NCBI RefSeq assembly: GCF_036347135.1
Contig: NZ_CP108938.1
Location: 5,146,001 to 5,210,000 of the forward strand
Length of the DNA: 64,000 bases
From: Streptomyces sp. NBC_00775
Lineage (GTDB): Bacteria; Actinomycetota; Actinomycetes; Streptomycetales; Streptomycetaceae
Reading direction: 5' to 3'
In this document: positions 53,527-62,546 of the stretch, piece after piece
Numbering within the stretch: position 1 is the stretch's first letter
How the letters are laid out: each line of letters starts with the position of its first letter
Position numbers and translations under genes: made by a program
The notes under the pieces: model-generated
Told to the model about the DNA's origin: nothing
The model's database searches: none
The model's input: only the letters and a program-made list of their open reading frames with translations

Positions 53527-53715
53527 GCGGCGGTTCCGGGGTCCGACTCACGGCGGACCGCGTCGGCGACCGTCTCGCGGACCTCGCCCTTGGACGGCGT
53601 ACGACCCGGCCCCTCGAAGGTGCGCGAGAACAACGGCTCGTCCCAGACCCGGTTCGCCATGGCCGCGAGATGGATGCCCTGACGGATGATCTCAGCCTCA
53701 CTTATGCCCCGACGC
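53523..53715 (-). pseudogene. Truncated vapB copy
   Basis: Residues matching RRGISEAEIIRQGIHLAAM to the C-terminus are retained, but the first 20 or so residues, which would bind DNA, are replaced by unrelated sequence. The 4-base overlap with the vapC copy is kept. Confidence 0.82.
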
Positions 53716-53769
53716 GGTCGTTCAGGACCCCGCTTCCGGGTCGCGCCAGTCGCCGCGCCTTTTCGTGGG

Positions 53770-54555
53770 TCAGCCGCCGCATAGAACCCAGCGTGAAGTG
53801 TCACGGGGCTGCCGCCGCCTGCGGGTTCGGGTCCAGAAGGCGAGGAGGGCGATGAGGGTGAGGGCACCGGTCCACGAGAGGCTTGCGATGACGGGGCGGA
53901 GCGGGGTCGAGGGGGCAAGGCCGGCGGCGAGGCAGGTCTGCATGGGGCCGTACATCGGGAGCAAGGGGCCCAGGAAACCGTGCGGATCGGGGTTGACCAG
54001 GGGGCTTTGTGGGAGCAGGTCGAGGTTGCTGGTGACGAAGATGACGACCATGCCTTCGAGTTCACCGGGCAGGAAGAGGGCGAGGACGAGGCCGAGCGCT
54101 CCGTAGACCAGGCATGCGGTGAAGAGCCCGAGACAGAGGAACTCCGGGTGGCGGGGCGACCATACGGCCAGTGTCCATACGGTGGTGTACAGGGCGACGA
54201 GCGCGGCGGCCGAGAGCAGCGAGGTGGCCTTGGCCAGCAGGAGCGGAGTGCGCGGGTAGCCGGCCGCGATGAGCCTGTGGTCGAAGGGGGCAGCCTGGCG
54301 GGCGGCGCTGAAGGTGAGGAAGGCCATCAGGAGCATGACCACGCCGAGGCAACCGTGGATCAGGCCCACGTGGTCCGTCGCGGCGGTGAGCGTCCGGCCG
54401 GTGGCGCGTAGCCGGAAGGTCAGCGAGGCGGGTGCGAAGACCTGTGGCGCGGCGAGGATCCACACGGGGATGAGGACGGCCAGCAGGAGGGCGGCGAGCG
54501 TGTTCTTGGCGAGTTCGGCCAGGTTGTGGCGGGCCGCGATGCGATAGGCCCTCAC
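53770..54555 (-). CDS. ABC transporter permease
   Basis: The 261-residue protein has about six hydrophobic helices (LAALLLAVLIPVWILAAP, VIASLSWTGALTLIALLAFW) and starts at a GTG overlapping the ATPase stop (GTGA). It resembles ABC-2-type permeases in size but I recognise no exact family. The pair may export the product of the adjacent biosynthetic genes or serve as resistance. Confidence 0.8.
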   Translation of the reverse strand: MRAYRIAARHNLAELAKNTLAALLLAVLIPVWILAAPQVFAPASLTFRLRATGRTLTAATDHVGLIHGCLGVVMLLMAFLTFSAARQAAPFDHRLIAAGYPRTPLLLAKATSLLSAAALVALYTTVWTLAVWSPRHPEFLCLGLFTACLVYGALGLVLALFLPGELEGMVVIFVTSNLDLLPQSPLVNPDPHGFLGPLLPMYGPMQTCLAAGLAPSTPLRPVIASLSWTGALTLIALLAFWTRTRRRRQPRDTSRWVLCGG

Positions 54556-55190
54556 CGGTCGGCTCCCTTGGTCAGGACGGCCACTTTGTCGGTGAGTTGG
54601 ATGACGGAGTCCAGGCGGTCGAGGTCGTAGGCGAGGTGGGAGATGACGACGGTGGTGCGCCCGGCCGCGCGGCGGGCGGCGGCGAGGTCCCAGAAGGCCA
54701 GGTAGGTCTGCCAGTCGAAGCCCTGGTAGGGCTCGTCGAGCAGTACCACGTCGGGATCGTGCATGAGGGCGAGGACGAGGTTGAGCTTCTGCCGTGTTCC
54801 GCCGCTGAGGACTTTGACGGGACGGTGCAGGTGGTCGGCGAAGGCGAGCCGGTCGATCAGCTCGTGGGCGTGGTCCAGGTTCCGGAGGCCGAAGGCCTCC
54901 TGGAACAGGCTCAGGTGCTGGAACGGCGTAAGGGCGTTGTTGAGAACGGGGTGTTGGGGGCAGTGGCCGAGGGTGCCGTGGATCGTGACGCTGCCCTTGT
55001 CCGGCCGCAGGTCTCCGCACAGGATGCGCAGGAGGGTGCTTTTGCCGGCGCCGTTCTCCCCGACGATGCCGACCATCTCCCCGGAGCGGATGGTGAGGTC
55101 GACGCCTGCCAGTACGACGTGTCTGCCGTATGCCTTGTGAACGTCCCGCGCACTGAGGGCGGTTGCGGCGGAGGTGAGTGGAGCGGTCAT
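54552..55190 (-). CDS. ABC transporter ATP-binding protein
   Basis: The 212-residue ATPase has Walker A GENGAGKST (44-52), signature LSGGTRQKL (128-136), Walker B VVLLDEP (148-154) and H-loop VVISH. The ATG overlaps the P450 stop (ATGA). This couples transporter and P450 into one operon. Confidence 0.93.
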   Translation of the reverse strand: MTAPLTSAATALSARDVHKAYGRHVVLAGVDLTIRSGEMVGIVGENGAGKSTLLRILCGDLRPDKGSVTIHGTLGHCPQHPVLNNALTPFQHLSLFQEAFGLRNLDHAHELIDRLAFADHLHRPVKVLSGGTRQKLNLVLALMHDPDVVLLDEPYQGFDWQTYLAFWDLAAARRAAGRTTVVISHLAYDLDRLDSVIQLTDKVAVLTKGADR

Positions 55191-56545
55191 GACCGGGAGC
55201 CCCGCAGCTGAGGCGTCATCACCAGGGGCGGGGCCTCCAGCAGCGCGTTGACGCGGGGGAGCACGGGGCGCGAGGAGGCGGCTTGCCCGTCCAGGGTCCA
55301 GCTCTGGAGAACCCGGGCGAGGATGACGACGATCTCGGTGAGCGCGAAGGCTTCTCCGAGGCACTTGCGGGAGCCGTTGCCGAACGGGATGTACGCCTCG
55401 CGGGGGCCGGGGGCTTCGGTTGCCCACCGGTCGGGGTCGAACCGCTCGGGGTCGGGAAAGAGACGCGGTTGGCGGTGCAGCTGGTACGGGCTGACGAACA
55501 GGCTGGTACCGGGTGGCAGGATCTGCCCGGCCAGTTCGACGGGTGTGGCGACGGTGCGGGGGATGAGCCAGCCGTGCGGATAAAGCCGCAATGTCTCCAG
55601 GACGACGTGCCGGGTGAGTTCCAGGCGTCGGAGCGCCGCATCGTCCGGTGGATCGCCTCCCAGGACGGAGTCGATCTCGTGCTGGACACGACGGGCGATG
55701 TCCGGGTGGCGGTCGAGCAGGTGCAGGGCCCACGCCATGGCGCTGGCACGGCCCGCCGCTGTCGCCGCGGTGAACATGGTGATGACGTTGTCGCGCACCT
55801 CGCGGTCGCTCATCGGCTCCCCTGCGTCATCACGTGCCGCCATGAGCATGGAGAGGATGTCCGCGTGATCCTCGCCGGAGCGGCGGTAGGCGAGGATCAC
55901 TTCGTCGATGATCTGCTCGTACCTGGTCAGCGTCCGATGGAAGCGGCGGGTGCGGTGGGGGAACAGCCACCGCACTCCGAGCGCGGAGGTGAGCACCTCG
56001 TGGTGGATCCCGCCGATGATCTCCCCGATGCAGGCCTGGGTCTCGTCGCGGTAGTGCTCCGTGATCTCCGCGGCGAACATCGTGCGCACGCCGATCAGCG
56101 CGGCCACGGCCGTCATCTCGCGCATCACGTCGCACGGAACGCCGGATCGCCAAGCCCCGGTCACCGCGTCGGCCGTCTCGACCATGGCGGGGATGTAATC
56201 GGCGACGCGGGTGCGCTGGAACGGTGGCTGGAGCAGCCGGCGGATCCGCTTGTGCTTGGCGTTCGAGCACGTGAAGAGGCCGTCGCCGAGGAGCGTGCGT
56301 GTCTGGGCGTATCCCAGACCCCCTTTGGGGTACGTGTGGGGGTCCCGCAGTACCTGGTCGACCAGTTCCGGATGGCAGACCACATAGAGGGGCTGCGGCC
56401 CGAGTCGGACGCGTACGAGATCCCCCTGGCTCGGCAGCGAGGAGACGAAGGACAACGGCGCTCTCCAGACCCGCAGTGCGTGCCCCAGGCCCGGCAACGC
56501 GCCCGGTGCGTCCGCGAATCGGAAGTCGGATCGTGTCCTGCTCAT
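55187..56545 (-). CDS. Cytochrome P450 (first)
   Basis: The 452-residue P450 has E317-x-x-R320 (ETLR), the heme loop FGNGSRKCLGE with C395, and IPFG. The I-helix reads A264-G-R-A-S268 instead of A-G-x-(D/E)-T, replacing the acid and Thr that normally activate oxygen. It probably oxidises the terpene or its ester. It shares PGALPGLGH and PNAKH-like N-terminal features with the second P450, suggesting common ancestry. Confidence 0.9.
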   Translation of the reverse strand: MSRTRSDFRFADAPGALPGLGHALRVWRAPLSFVSSLPSQGDLVRVRLGPQPLYVVCHPELVDQVLRDPHTYPKGGLGYAQTRTLLGDGLFTCSNAKHKRIRRLLQPPFQRTRVADYIPAMVETADAVTGAWRSGVPCDVMREMTAVAALIGVRTMFAAEITEHYRDETQACIGEIIGGIHHEVLTSALGVRWLFPHRTRRFHRTLTRYEQIIDEVILAYRRSGEDHADILSMLMAARDDAGEPMSDREVRDNVITMFTAATAAGRASAMAWALHLLDRHPDIARRVQHEIDSVLGGDPPDDAALRRLELTRHVVLETLRLYPHGWLIPRTVATPVELAGQILPPGTSLFVSPYQLHRQPRLFPDPERFDPDRWATEAPGPREAYIPFGNGSRKCLGEAFALTEIVVILARVLQSWTLDGQAASSRPVLPRVNALLEAPPLVMTPQLRGSRS

Positions 56546-56814
56546 GGGGAATGGGTTCCTTCCGCACAGGCTGTGGGGTCAACAGCGGCCGATGTCCGGG
56601 ACCGTGTCTAGATCAGTTCGGGACCGGACCGGCTCTGTTCGGCGGGATACGGCACCGTCGGAGTGGCCCTTTGAGTCGTTCGGCTGAACCATGCCCGACG
56701 CCGTTGACGTGCGAAGACCTCGACGGAGTGAACCGGGGCGGACCGCGTTGCGGTGACCGGCGGCCGTGCACGAGCATCATGGCGCCGGCCCGCCGCCTCT
56801 GCAGGGAGATCATC
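56546..56814. promoter_or_regulatory. Divergent promoter region between P450 and acyltransferase
   Basis: A 269-base region from which the leftward P450-transporter operon and the rightward acyltransferase gene start. AGGGAG (56803-56808) serves the GTG at 56815. No palindrome or promoter hexamers are clear. Confidence 0.4.
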
Positions 56815-58077
56815 GTGCCCGACGCCACCGTGGTGGAGGAACGCCCGCTCGCGGCCAGCGAGTTGGCCTTCGCCTCGTTCGGTACGCCGATCTGTTTCAG
56901 TCAGCGGCTGCGGGGCCGGCTCGACCTCGACGCGCTGGCGGCCGCCTTCGGGGATCTGCTCGTCCTGCACCCTGTGCTGTCCGCGCGGATCGTGGCCGTG
57001 GACCAGGGCCACGTCCTGCGGCTGGACCCGTCGGTGCCCGGCCCGCGTCTCGGTGTGGCCGACGGCATCGAACAGGCCGGGGCGCCCTACGCGCCCGACA
57101 CGCCCCTGCTCAGGGCCGTCGTGACCGAGGAGGCGGAGGACCGCCACCGGTTGGCCCTGTCGGTGCACCACGCCATCAGCGACGGCGTCAGTGCGCTGAC
57201 GCTGCTGCACACCCTGTGGCGCAGCTACAGCGAACGCGTCACCGGCCGTACGCCTGTGCTGCCGCCGCGTACCGCCGGGTTGCCCCGCCCCGTCGAGGAG
57301 TATTTCCGCGCCCGTTTCTCCGCCGAGGAGCTGGACGAATTCCTCCGGGACCGCTCGGCGCGGATGCGGGACATCAGCCCCGCGTGCATCCCCGCCCTCG
57401 CGGCCGGCCACGGCACGCCGGCGCAGGCCGGCGTCCACCGGCGGCAGGTGCGGCTGTCCGCCGGGTCGGTCGGCCAACTGACGCGCCGGGCCAAGGCGGC
57501 ACGCATGAGTCTGCACGCGCTGGCCTGCGGCATCGCCCTGCGCGCGGTCCACTCGCAGTCGCCTCACCCGGACGAAACCGTCCCCATGACGTGCTTGTCC
57601 ACACTGGATCTCCGGCGGCGGCTCAGGCCGCCCATGCCCCCGCACGAGATGGTGCTGGCCGCCACCGCAGCGGAGGTCGTGGTCGAGGTGGGGCCCGACG
57701 TCCATCCGGTCGACCTCGGACGCCGCGTACTGGAGCAATTGCGCGAAGCCGTCCTGAACAACACGGTGCAGAAGGCCATCGCCGCGACCGCCGAGCTGAT
57801 GGACGACGTGGCGCACGCTCCGATCAGCGTCCTGGTCAGCAACCTGATGACCAAGACTCCGCCGCTGGAGCTTCCCCCGGACCTGAGGTCCGACCCCATC
57901 GACGGGTGCGCCCTTCCCCCCGGCCCCCTGCCCTCGGTCTTCCTCACCGGCAGCCAGGACGACACGGCGGGCCTCGACATCACTGTGGTCATGGCCGCGG
58001 ACTGGTTCACCGCACGGCAGACCGACGACCTGGCCGACGCCATCGAGCGGGCTGTCCACCGCGCACTGCTCGAGTAG
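56815..58077 (+). CDS. Condensation/PapA-type acyltransferase
   Basis: This 420-residue protein belongs to the CoA-/ACP-dependent acyltransferase superfamily. HHAISDG (H118-H-x-x-x-D123-G124) is the catalytic motif, with the rest following PapA-like and condensation-domain layout. The GTG at 56815 was chosen for its ribosome site; an ATG at 56779 is the alternative. It should move an acyl group from a carrier protein to a hydroxyl or amine. With a terpene synthase, P450s and an ACP next to it, a terpene alcohol is a plausible acceptor. Confidence 0.8.
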   Translation: MPDATVVEERPLAASELAFASFGTPICFSQRLRGRLDLDALAAAFGDLLVLHPVLSARIVAVDQGHVLRLDPSVPGPRLGVADGIEQAGAPYAPDTPLLRAVVTEEAEDRHRLALSVHHAISDGVSALTLLHTLWRSYSERVTGRTPVLPPRTAGLPRPVEEYFRARFSAEELDEFLRDRSARMRDISPACIPALAAGHGTPAQAGVHRRQVRLSAGSVGQLTRRAKAARMSLHALACGIALRAVHSQSPHPDETVPMTCLSTLDLRRRLRPPMPPHEMVLAATAAEVVVEVGPDVHPVDLGRRVLEQLREAVLNNTVQKAIAATAELMDDVAHAPISVLVSNLMTKTPPLELPPDLRSDPIDGCALPPGPLPSVFLTGSQDDTAGLDITVVMAADWFTARQTDDLADAIERAVHRALLE

Positions 58078-58105
58078 ACGCGGCGAACAGCGGCGCACTC
58101 CCCCG

Positions 58106-59485
58106 CTAGGACACCTGGCGGCGGTGCAGCCGCAGGTCGAGGTTGCGGGGTTCGATGATGCTGCGCCCGATGAGGGTGACCGGGCGGGAGGTGGCGGGGG
58201 TCAGCTTCCAGCCGGCCAGGATCGACGCCAGGGACAGCATGACGTTCATGACGGTGAAGTCGTGTCCGATGCACTTGCGGATCCCGGTCCCGAAGGGCAC
58301 CAACTCCATCGCCCGCTCGGCCTTGGCCCACGTGCGTCCGTCGCCGGTCCAGCGCCCCGGGTCGAACCGGTCGGGCTCGGGGAAGAGATCGGGCCGGTGG
58401 TGAATGATGTACGGACTGATCAGGATGTCGGCACCGTCGGGCACCCGGTAGGTGCCCAAGGACGTGTCCGTGACGGTGGTCCTGCTGAACAGCCACGCGG
58501 AGGGCCTGATCCGGAAGGCCTCGGTCACCACGGCCATCAGGGCCGGCAGCTGCGGAAGGTGCTCGTGCCGGGCGAGGCCGTCGCCGCACACCTGCTGTGC
58601 CTCGGCCGCGACGGCCGCGTCGAGATCGTCGTCCAGCGAGAGGTAGTACAAGGTCCAGGCGAGCATCGCGGCCGTCGTACTGATACCGGCGATGAACATG
58701 GTCATCACCTGCTCGCGTACTTCCGTGTCCGACAGCGCGTTTCCGTCGCCGTCCTCGGCGAGGAACATGGACAGCAGGTCGCCCTGGTCGGTACCGGCCC
58801 GGCGGTAGGAGGCGACCGTCGCGTCGATGTGCGCGTACAACGACTCCCGGGCCTGTACGTAGCGCCGGTTGTTCGGCAGCGGGAGGCGGGCGATGCCTGG
58901 CGCGACCATACGCAGGAACGCGCCGCTGACCAGGACGTCCACGTCACCCAGGGTGCGGCCGATCGTGTCGGCGTCCGCACCTGTGTCGGCGAACCATGAC
59001 CCCAGCATCGTCGAGACGGTGATCCGCATCGCCAGTTCCTGCATCAGCCGGCGCACGTCCAGGACCTGTCCCTCACGCCACTCCTGGGTGATAGCCGTGA
59101 TCTCGCGCCCGGCCAGCTCCGCGTACCCGGGCAGTTTGCTCGGGTGGAAGGCCGGCTGGGTGAAGCGGCGCAGCCGGGTGTGCTTGGCGTTGGGGCAGGT
59201 CGCCAGGCCGTCTCCGAAGAACTCGGAGATGTTGTCGAAGAAGGGGCCGCCCTTGTCGAAGTCGCGATGGCGGCGCACCAGGATCTCGGAGACCAGTTCG
59301 GGACTGCAGACCACGTAGGTGGGGCGCAGACCGAGCCGGATCTCCACCAGGTCGCCGTAGGACGGCAGCCGGGCCAGGAACCGGGTGGGGTCGACAAGCA
59401 ACTGCCGCAGGTGGCCCACGCCGGGCAGCGCACCGGGTGCGCGCGGGGCGGGAACGAGGGATGCCGGGAGGCTTGTGGTCGCCAT
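58106..59485 (-). CDS. Cytochrome P450 (second)
   Basis: The 459-residue P450 has E322-x-x-R325 (EAFR), heme loop FGTGIRKCIGHDF with C405, and I-helix A266-G-I-S-T270 (acid replaced by Ser but Thr present). It starts 3 bases after the terpene synthase stop and is surely co-transcribed with it. Terpene-oxidising P450s of Streptomyces are often adjacent to their synthase in this way. Confidence 0.92.
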   Translation of the reverse strand: MATTSLPASLVPAPRAPGALPGVGHLRQLLVDPTRFLARLPSYGDLVEIRLGLRPTYVVCSPELVSEILVRRHRDFDKGGPFFDNISEFFGDGLATCPNAKHTRLRRFTQPAFHPSKLPGYAELAGREITAITQEWREGQVLDVRRLMQELAMRITVSTMLGSWFADTGADADTIGRTLGDVDVLVSGAFLRMVAPGIARLPLPNNRRYVQARESLYAHIDATVASYRRAGTDQGDLLSMFLAEDGDGNALSDTEVREQVMTMFIAGISTTAAMLAWTLYYLSLDDDLDAAVAAEAQQVCGDGLARHEHLPQLPALMAVVTEAFRIRPSAWLFSRTTVTDTSLGTYRVPDGADILISPYIIHHRPDLFPEPDRFDPGRWTGDGRTWAKAERAMELVPFGTGIRKCIGHDFTVMNVMLSLASILAGWKLTPATSRPVTLIGRSIIEPRNLDLRLHRRQVS

Positions 59486-59488
59486 CGT

Positions 59489-60496
59489 TCAACTCCCCGC
59501 GCCCACGAGCAGACCGGACGCCCAGTCGGGCATCACGCGGTGCTCGTCGTGCCGTGTGGTGATCCGCTCCCACTCGTAGTCACCGCGGATCCAGTCATGA
59601 ATGATGTCCGCGTAACCCCGCAGCGCCGCGCGCCGGCTCTCGTCGACGGCCCGTAGCAGTCGTGACAGAGCCCTCTCCTCCAACTCCACGAGTTCATCGA
59701 CCTTTTCCTGAGCGTGGCGGGACGCCTCGACCAGCGCCTCCTGCCGCGTGCAGCCGCGGCTGCGCTGAATGACGTGGATCGCGTTGTGCCCGCCGGTGAC
59801 GTCCTCGTGCCTGAGCGACATCGAGTCGTTCCTCAACGCGACCACGTCGGCGCCCAGTTGACGCATGCGCTGCAGCACCGGGTGGTGCCACAGCTCCGGC
59901 GGCACCTCGGTGCCGCCCCACTTCTCGCCCAGGTCGTTCTGACCGAAGGCGCACGTCGTGGCCGCCCGCAGCGAGAAGTAGTCCGCCAGGTCGCGGTAGG
60001 CGAATCCCGTCGTACGGTCCATCGCCTCCGTCACCTGGGAGGAGAAGTACGACGCCCAGTTGAACGCCACGCGCGTGCGCAGCGGCAGCGACATCCCCCG
60101 CACCATCCGGCTCCACAGATCGGCGAAGGCCCGCACCGTCGGCGCAGCGTGCGGCTGCGGTCCGGTCGCGCCGTGCATGATGCCGATCAGGGCGTTGCAG
60201 ACGGCCGCCACCGTGCGGGGATCACGGCCGGCCTCGCCGTCCAACTGGTCGTCGAACGGCAGGAAGTACCAGCCCATCATCTGTGCCGCCGTACAGCAGT
60301 CCTCGGCACTGGCGTGGGGATAGAAGAAGGCGGCCACTTCGGCCAGCCGCCAGTCGACGAAGTCCTGCGCGGCCTGCTCGCCGTCCAGCAGGCCGGACCT
60401 CCGCATCCAGTCGAGCGCGCTGTCGCGCGCCTGATCCAGATGGGGGTTGACCCGCAAGGGCCACGGGACGGTGAAGACCGCTCCGGTTCGCGTCAC
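59489..60496 (-). CDS. Class I terpene synthase
   Basis: The 335-residue protein has the aspartate-rich motif FDDQLD (D82-D83-x-x-D86) and the NSE triad N223-D-S-M-S227-L-R-H-E231, which bind the Mg2+ and diphosphate. The C-terminal R-Y pair of bacterial synthases is R315-H316 here. The length fits a sesquiterpene synthase, but the product cannot be read. It is the first gene of a leftward operon with the second P450. Confidence 0.92.
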   Translation of the reverse strand: MTRTGAVFTVPWPLRVNPHLDQARDSALDWMRRSGLLDGEQAAQDFVDWRLAEVAAFFYPHASAEDCCTAAQMMGWYFLPFDDQLDGEAGRDPRTVAAVCNALIGIMHGATGPQPHAAPTVRAFADLWSRMVRGMSLPLRTRVAFNWASYFSSQVTEAMDRTTGFAYRDLADYFSLRAATTCAFGQNDLGEKWGGTEVPPELWHHPVLQRMRQLGADVVALRNDSMSLRHEDVTGGHNAIHVIQRSRGCTRQEALVEASRHAQEKVDELVELEERALSRLLRAVDESRRAALRGYADIIHDWIRGDYEWERITTRHDEHRVMPDWASGLLVGAGS

Positions 60497-60799
60497 GCTC
60501 GACTGCTCCTTCGCTCGACTCCCCAGGATGGTGCGTTAGCAGGATTGCGTACTGCAATTCCATCCCGGAGGGTCCACCCCAACGGACGAGCGTGCGCGGG
60601 AGGCGGCCGTGCGCCCCACGCTGATCTTGTGTCCGAATACACCGAAGGCCCCTTACCGAATCGGCAGTTCGTGACCTGGCGGAACTTCCGGCGTTGTGCG
60701 GGGGCGGGACGTCGCGAGCGGCTCCGCAACCAGGCGTGCGATATCACAGTCATTGCTATCGCGAAGATCACATGGTGCGACAGAGCGGGAGATCACGGC
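60497..60799. promoter_or_regulatory. Divergent promoter region of terpene synthase and ACP-KAS genes
   Basis: This 303-base gap drives the terpene operon leftward and the ACP-ketosynthase pair rightward. ATTGC-gtact-GCAAT (60544-60558) and GCGATA/TATCGC near 60740-60762 are small dyads that could be regulator sites. GGGAG lies before the ACP start. No ORF is supported. Confidence 0.45.
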
Positions 60800-61069
60800 A
60801 TGACACAAGCAGCGGAAACAGATACGGAGCGGGCACTGCCCGAGCGGCTCATCGCCCTGCTCACCGGTCACCTCGAAGTCGATGTGGCGCCGGAGCAGTT
60901 GACCGCCGCGACGACGTTCGAAAGCCTCGGGATGGACTCGATGTCGTTGATGGAACTGGTCGTGGCGGCGGAGCAGGAGTTCGGGATCGTTCTGGCCGAG
61001 GACGATTTGGACCTGTTCCCGGCCTCCACGCTCGGCGAGGCGGCGCGGGCGTTCGAACATGCGGCCTGA
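60800..61069 (+). CDS. Acyl carrier protein
   Basis: The 89-residue protein has the carrier motif LGMDSMSLMELV with S47 as the phosphopantetheine site. Helix 1 and the C-terminal helix have the usual spacing. It is coupled to the ketosynthase by an 11-base overlap. It could supply the acyl group to the acyltransferase at 56.8 kb. Confidence 0.93.
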   Translation: MTQAAETDTERALPERLIALLTGHLEVDVAPEQLTAATTFESLGMDSMSLMELVVAAEQEFGIVLAEDDLDLFPASTLGEAARAFEHAA

Positions 61070-62282
61070 GATCGCGGTCACCGGGCTGGGCCTGGTGACT
61101 CCGGCGGGGCATACGGCGGACGCGAACTGGGCGGCCCTGTGCCGGGGCCGCTCACTGGCCGCCCCGGATCCCGAACTCGCCGGGCTGCCCGTCGACTTCT
61201 CCTGCCAGGTGACCGGATTCGACGCCGCGGCCGAACTCGGCCGGTCGCTCGCCCGGCGCGTGGACCGGTACATCCAGTTCGCCCTGACCGCCGCCCGACG
61301 GGCCGTCGCCGACGCCGCGCTGGACACCGGCACCTGGCCGGCGGAACGGGTCGGGGTCGTGCTGGGCGTCGGGTCCAACAGCCTTGGCACGTACGTCACC
61401 GAGTTCTGCCATCTCGGCGCGGACCGGCCCGAACGGGTCTCGCCGCTGGCGCTGCCGCGCAGTGTGCCGAGCATGGCAGCGGGCGAGGTCGCGATCGACC
61501 TGGGCGCCCAGGGGCCGAACTTCACCACGTCCAGCGCCTGCGCCTCGGGCGCGACCGCGATCGGTGTGGCACGGGACCTGCTGCGGTCCGGCACGTGCGA
61601 CATCGTGCTGGCCGGCGGAAGCGAGTCCGCGCGCTCCCGTATGACGGCCACCTGCTTCACCCGGATGCGGGCGCTGTCCCGGCGGCGCGAACACCCGCAG
61701 CTGGCCAGCCGGCCGTTCGACGCGGCACGGGACGGCTTCGTGCTCGGGGAGGGCGCCGCCGTCCTCGTACTGGAACGCCTCTCCCACGCCCGCGCCCGCG
61801 GGGCACCGGTGCAGGCCGTGCTGCGCGGCTACGGCGCCGGCGCGGACGCACACCATCCGGTCGCCCCGCACCCGCACGGGCACGGAGCGGTCCGGGCCAT
61901 CCGCGTCGCACTGGACGACGCGGCGTGCGATCCGGGAGACGTGGGCCTCGTCAACGCGCACGGCACCTCCACGCCGCACAACGACGCGGCCGAGGCTGCG
62001 GCTCTCACCCGGGTCTTCGGAACGGACCCGCCGCCCGTGACGGCCGCCAAGGGCGTGATCGGCCATGCTCTCGGAGCGGCGGGTGCGATCCAGGCGGCGT
62101 ACACGGTCCTCGCCCTGCGCCGTCGGACAGTGCCGCCCGTGGCGAACTTCGAGGGCCAGGACGGCGATCACAAGCTGGACATCGTCGCCGGCCGACCGCG
62201 GCCGGTGGCCGAGAACGCAGGCCTCAGCTGCTCGTTCGGCTTCGGCGGCCAGAACGCCGTCCTGTTGTTCACCACCGACTGA
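61059..62282 (+). CDS. Beta-ketoacyl-ACP synthase (KAS II/FabF-like)
   Basis: The 407-residue ketosynthase has C161 in SSACASG, H301 in NAHGTSTPHND and H336 in KGVIGHALGAAG, so the Cys-His-His set is intact. No chain-length factor, ketoreductase or acyltransferase domain is nearby. It may perform one or few condensations on the adjacent ACP, or rely on housekeeping fatty-acid synthase enzymes for reductions. Confidence 0.93.
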   Translation: MRPEIAVTGLGLVTPAGHTADANWAALCRGRSLAAPDPELAGLPVDFSCQVTGFDAAAELGRSLARRVDRYIQFALTAARRAVADAALDTGTWPAERVGVVLGVGSNSLGTYVTEFCHLGADRPERVSPLALPRSVPSMAAGEVAIDLGAQGPNFTTSSACASGATAIGVARDLLRSGTCDIVLAGGSESARSRMTATCFTRMRALSRRREHPQLASRPFDAARDGFVLGEGAAVLVLERLSHARARGAPVQAVLRGYGAGADAHHPVAPHPHGHGAVRAIRVALDDAACDPGDVGLVNAHGTSTPHNDAAEAAALTRVFGTDPPPVTAAKGVIGHALGAAGAIQAAYTVLALRRRTVPPVANFEGQDGDHKLDIVAGRPRPVAENAGLSCSFGFGGQNAVLLFTTD

Positions 62283-62546
62283 CGAGAACCGGGTGCGGGG
62301 GAAACCCCATCGGCGAAGGGACGGCGGGGTCCTCGCAGCGGGCGCCCGGCAGCGCCGAGGCCGCCGAACGCGGGCTCTCCGGCAGGCGTACGACCCGAGC
62401 GCGGCATAGCCGCGCAGCCGGCCGCTGGTCCCCCGCCGTGGCCATGCCGGAGACAAGGAGCCTCATCCTGAACATTGATCAGATGCCCGCCAAGCCCTGG
62501 GAGGGGCCGGCGGCCTGCGCATCCGTGCCCAGGCCGCCCGACGCGG

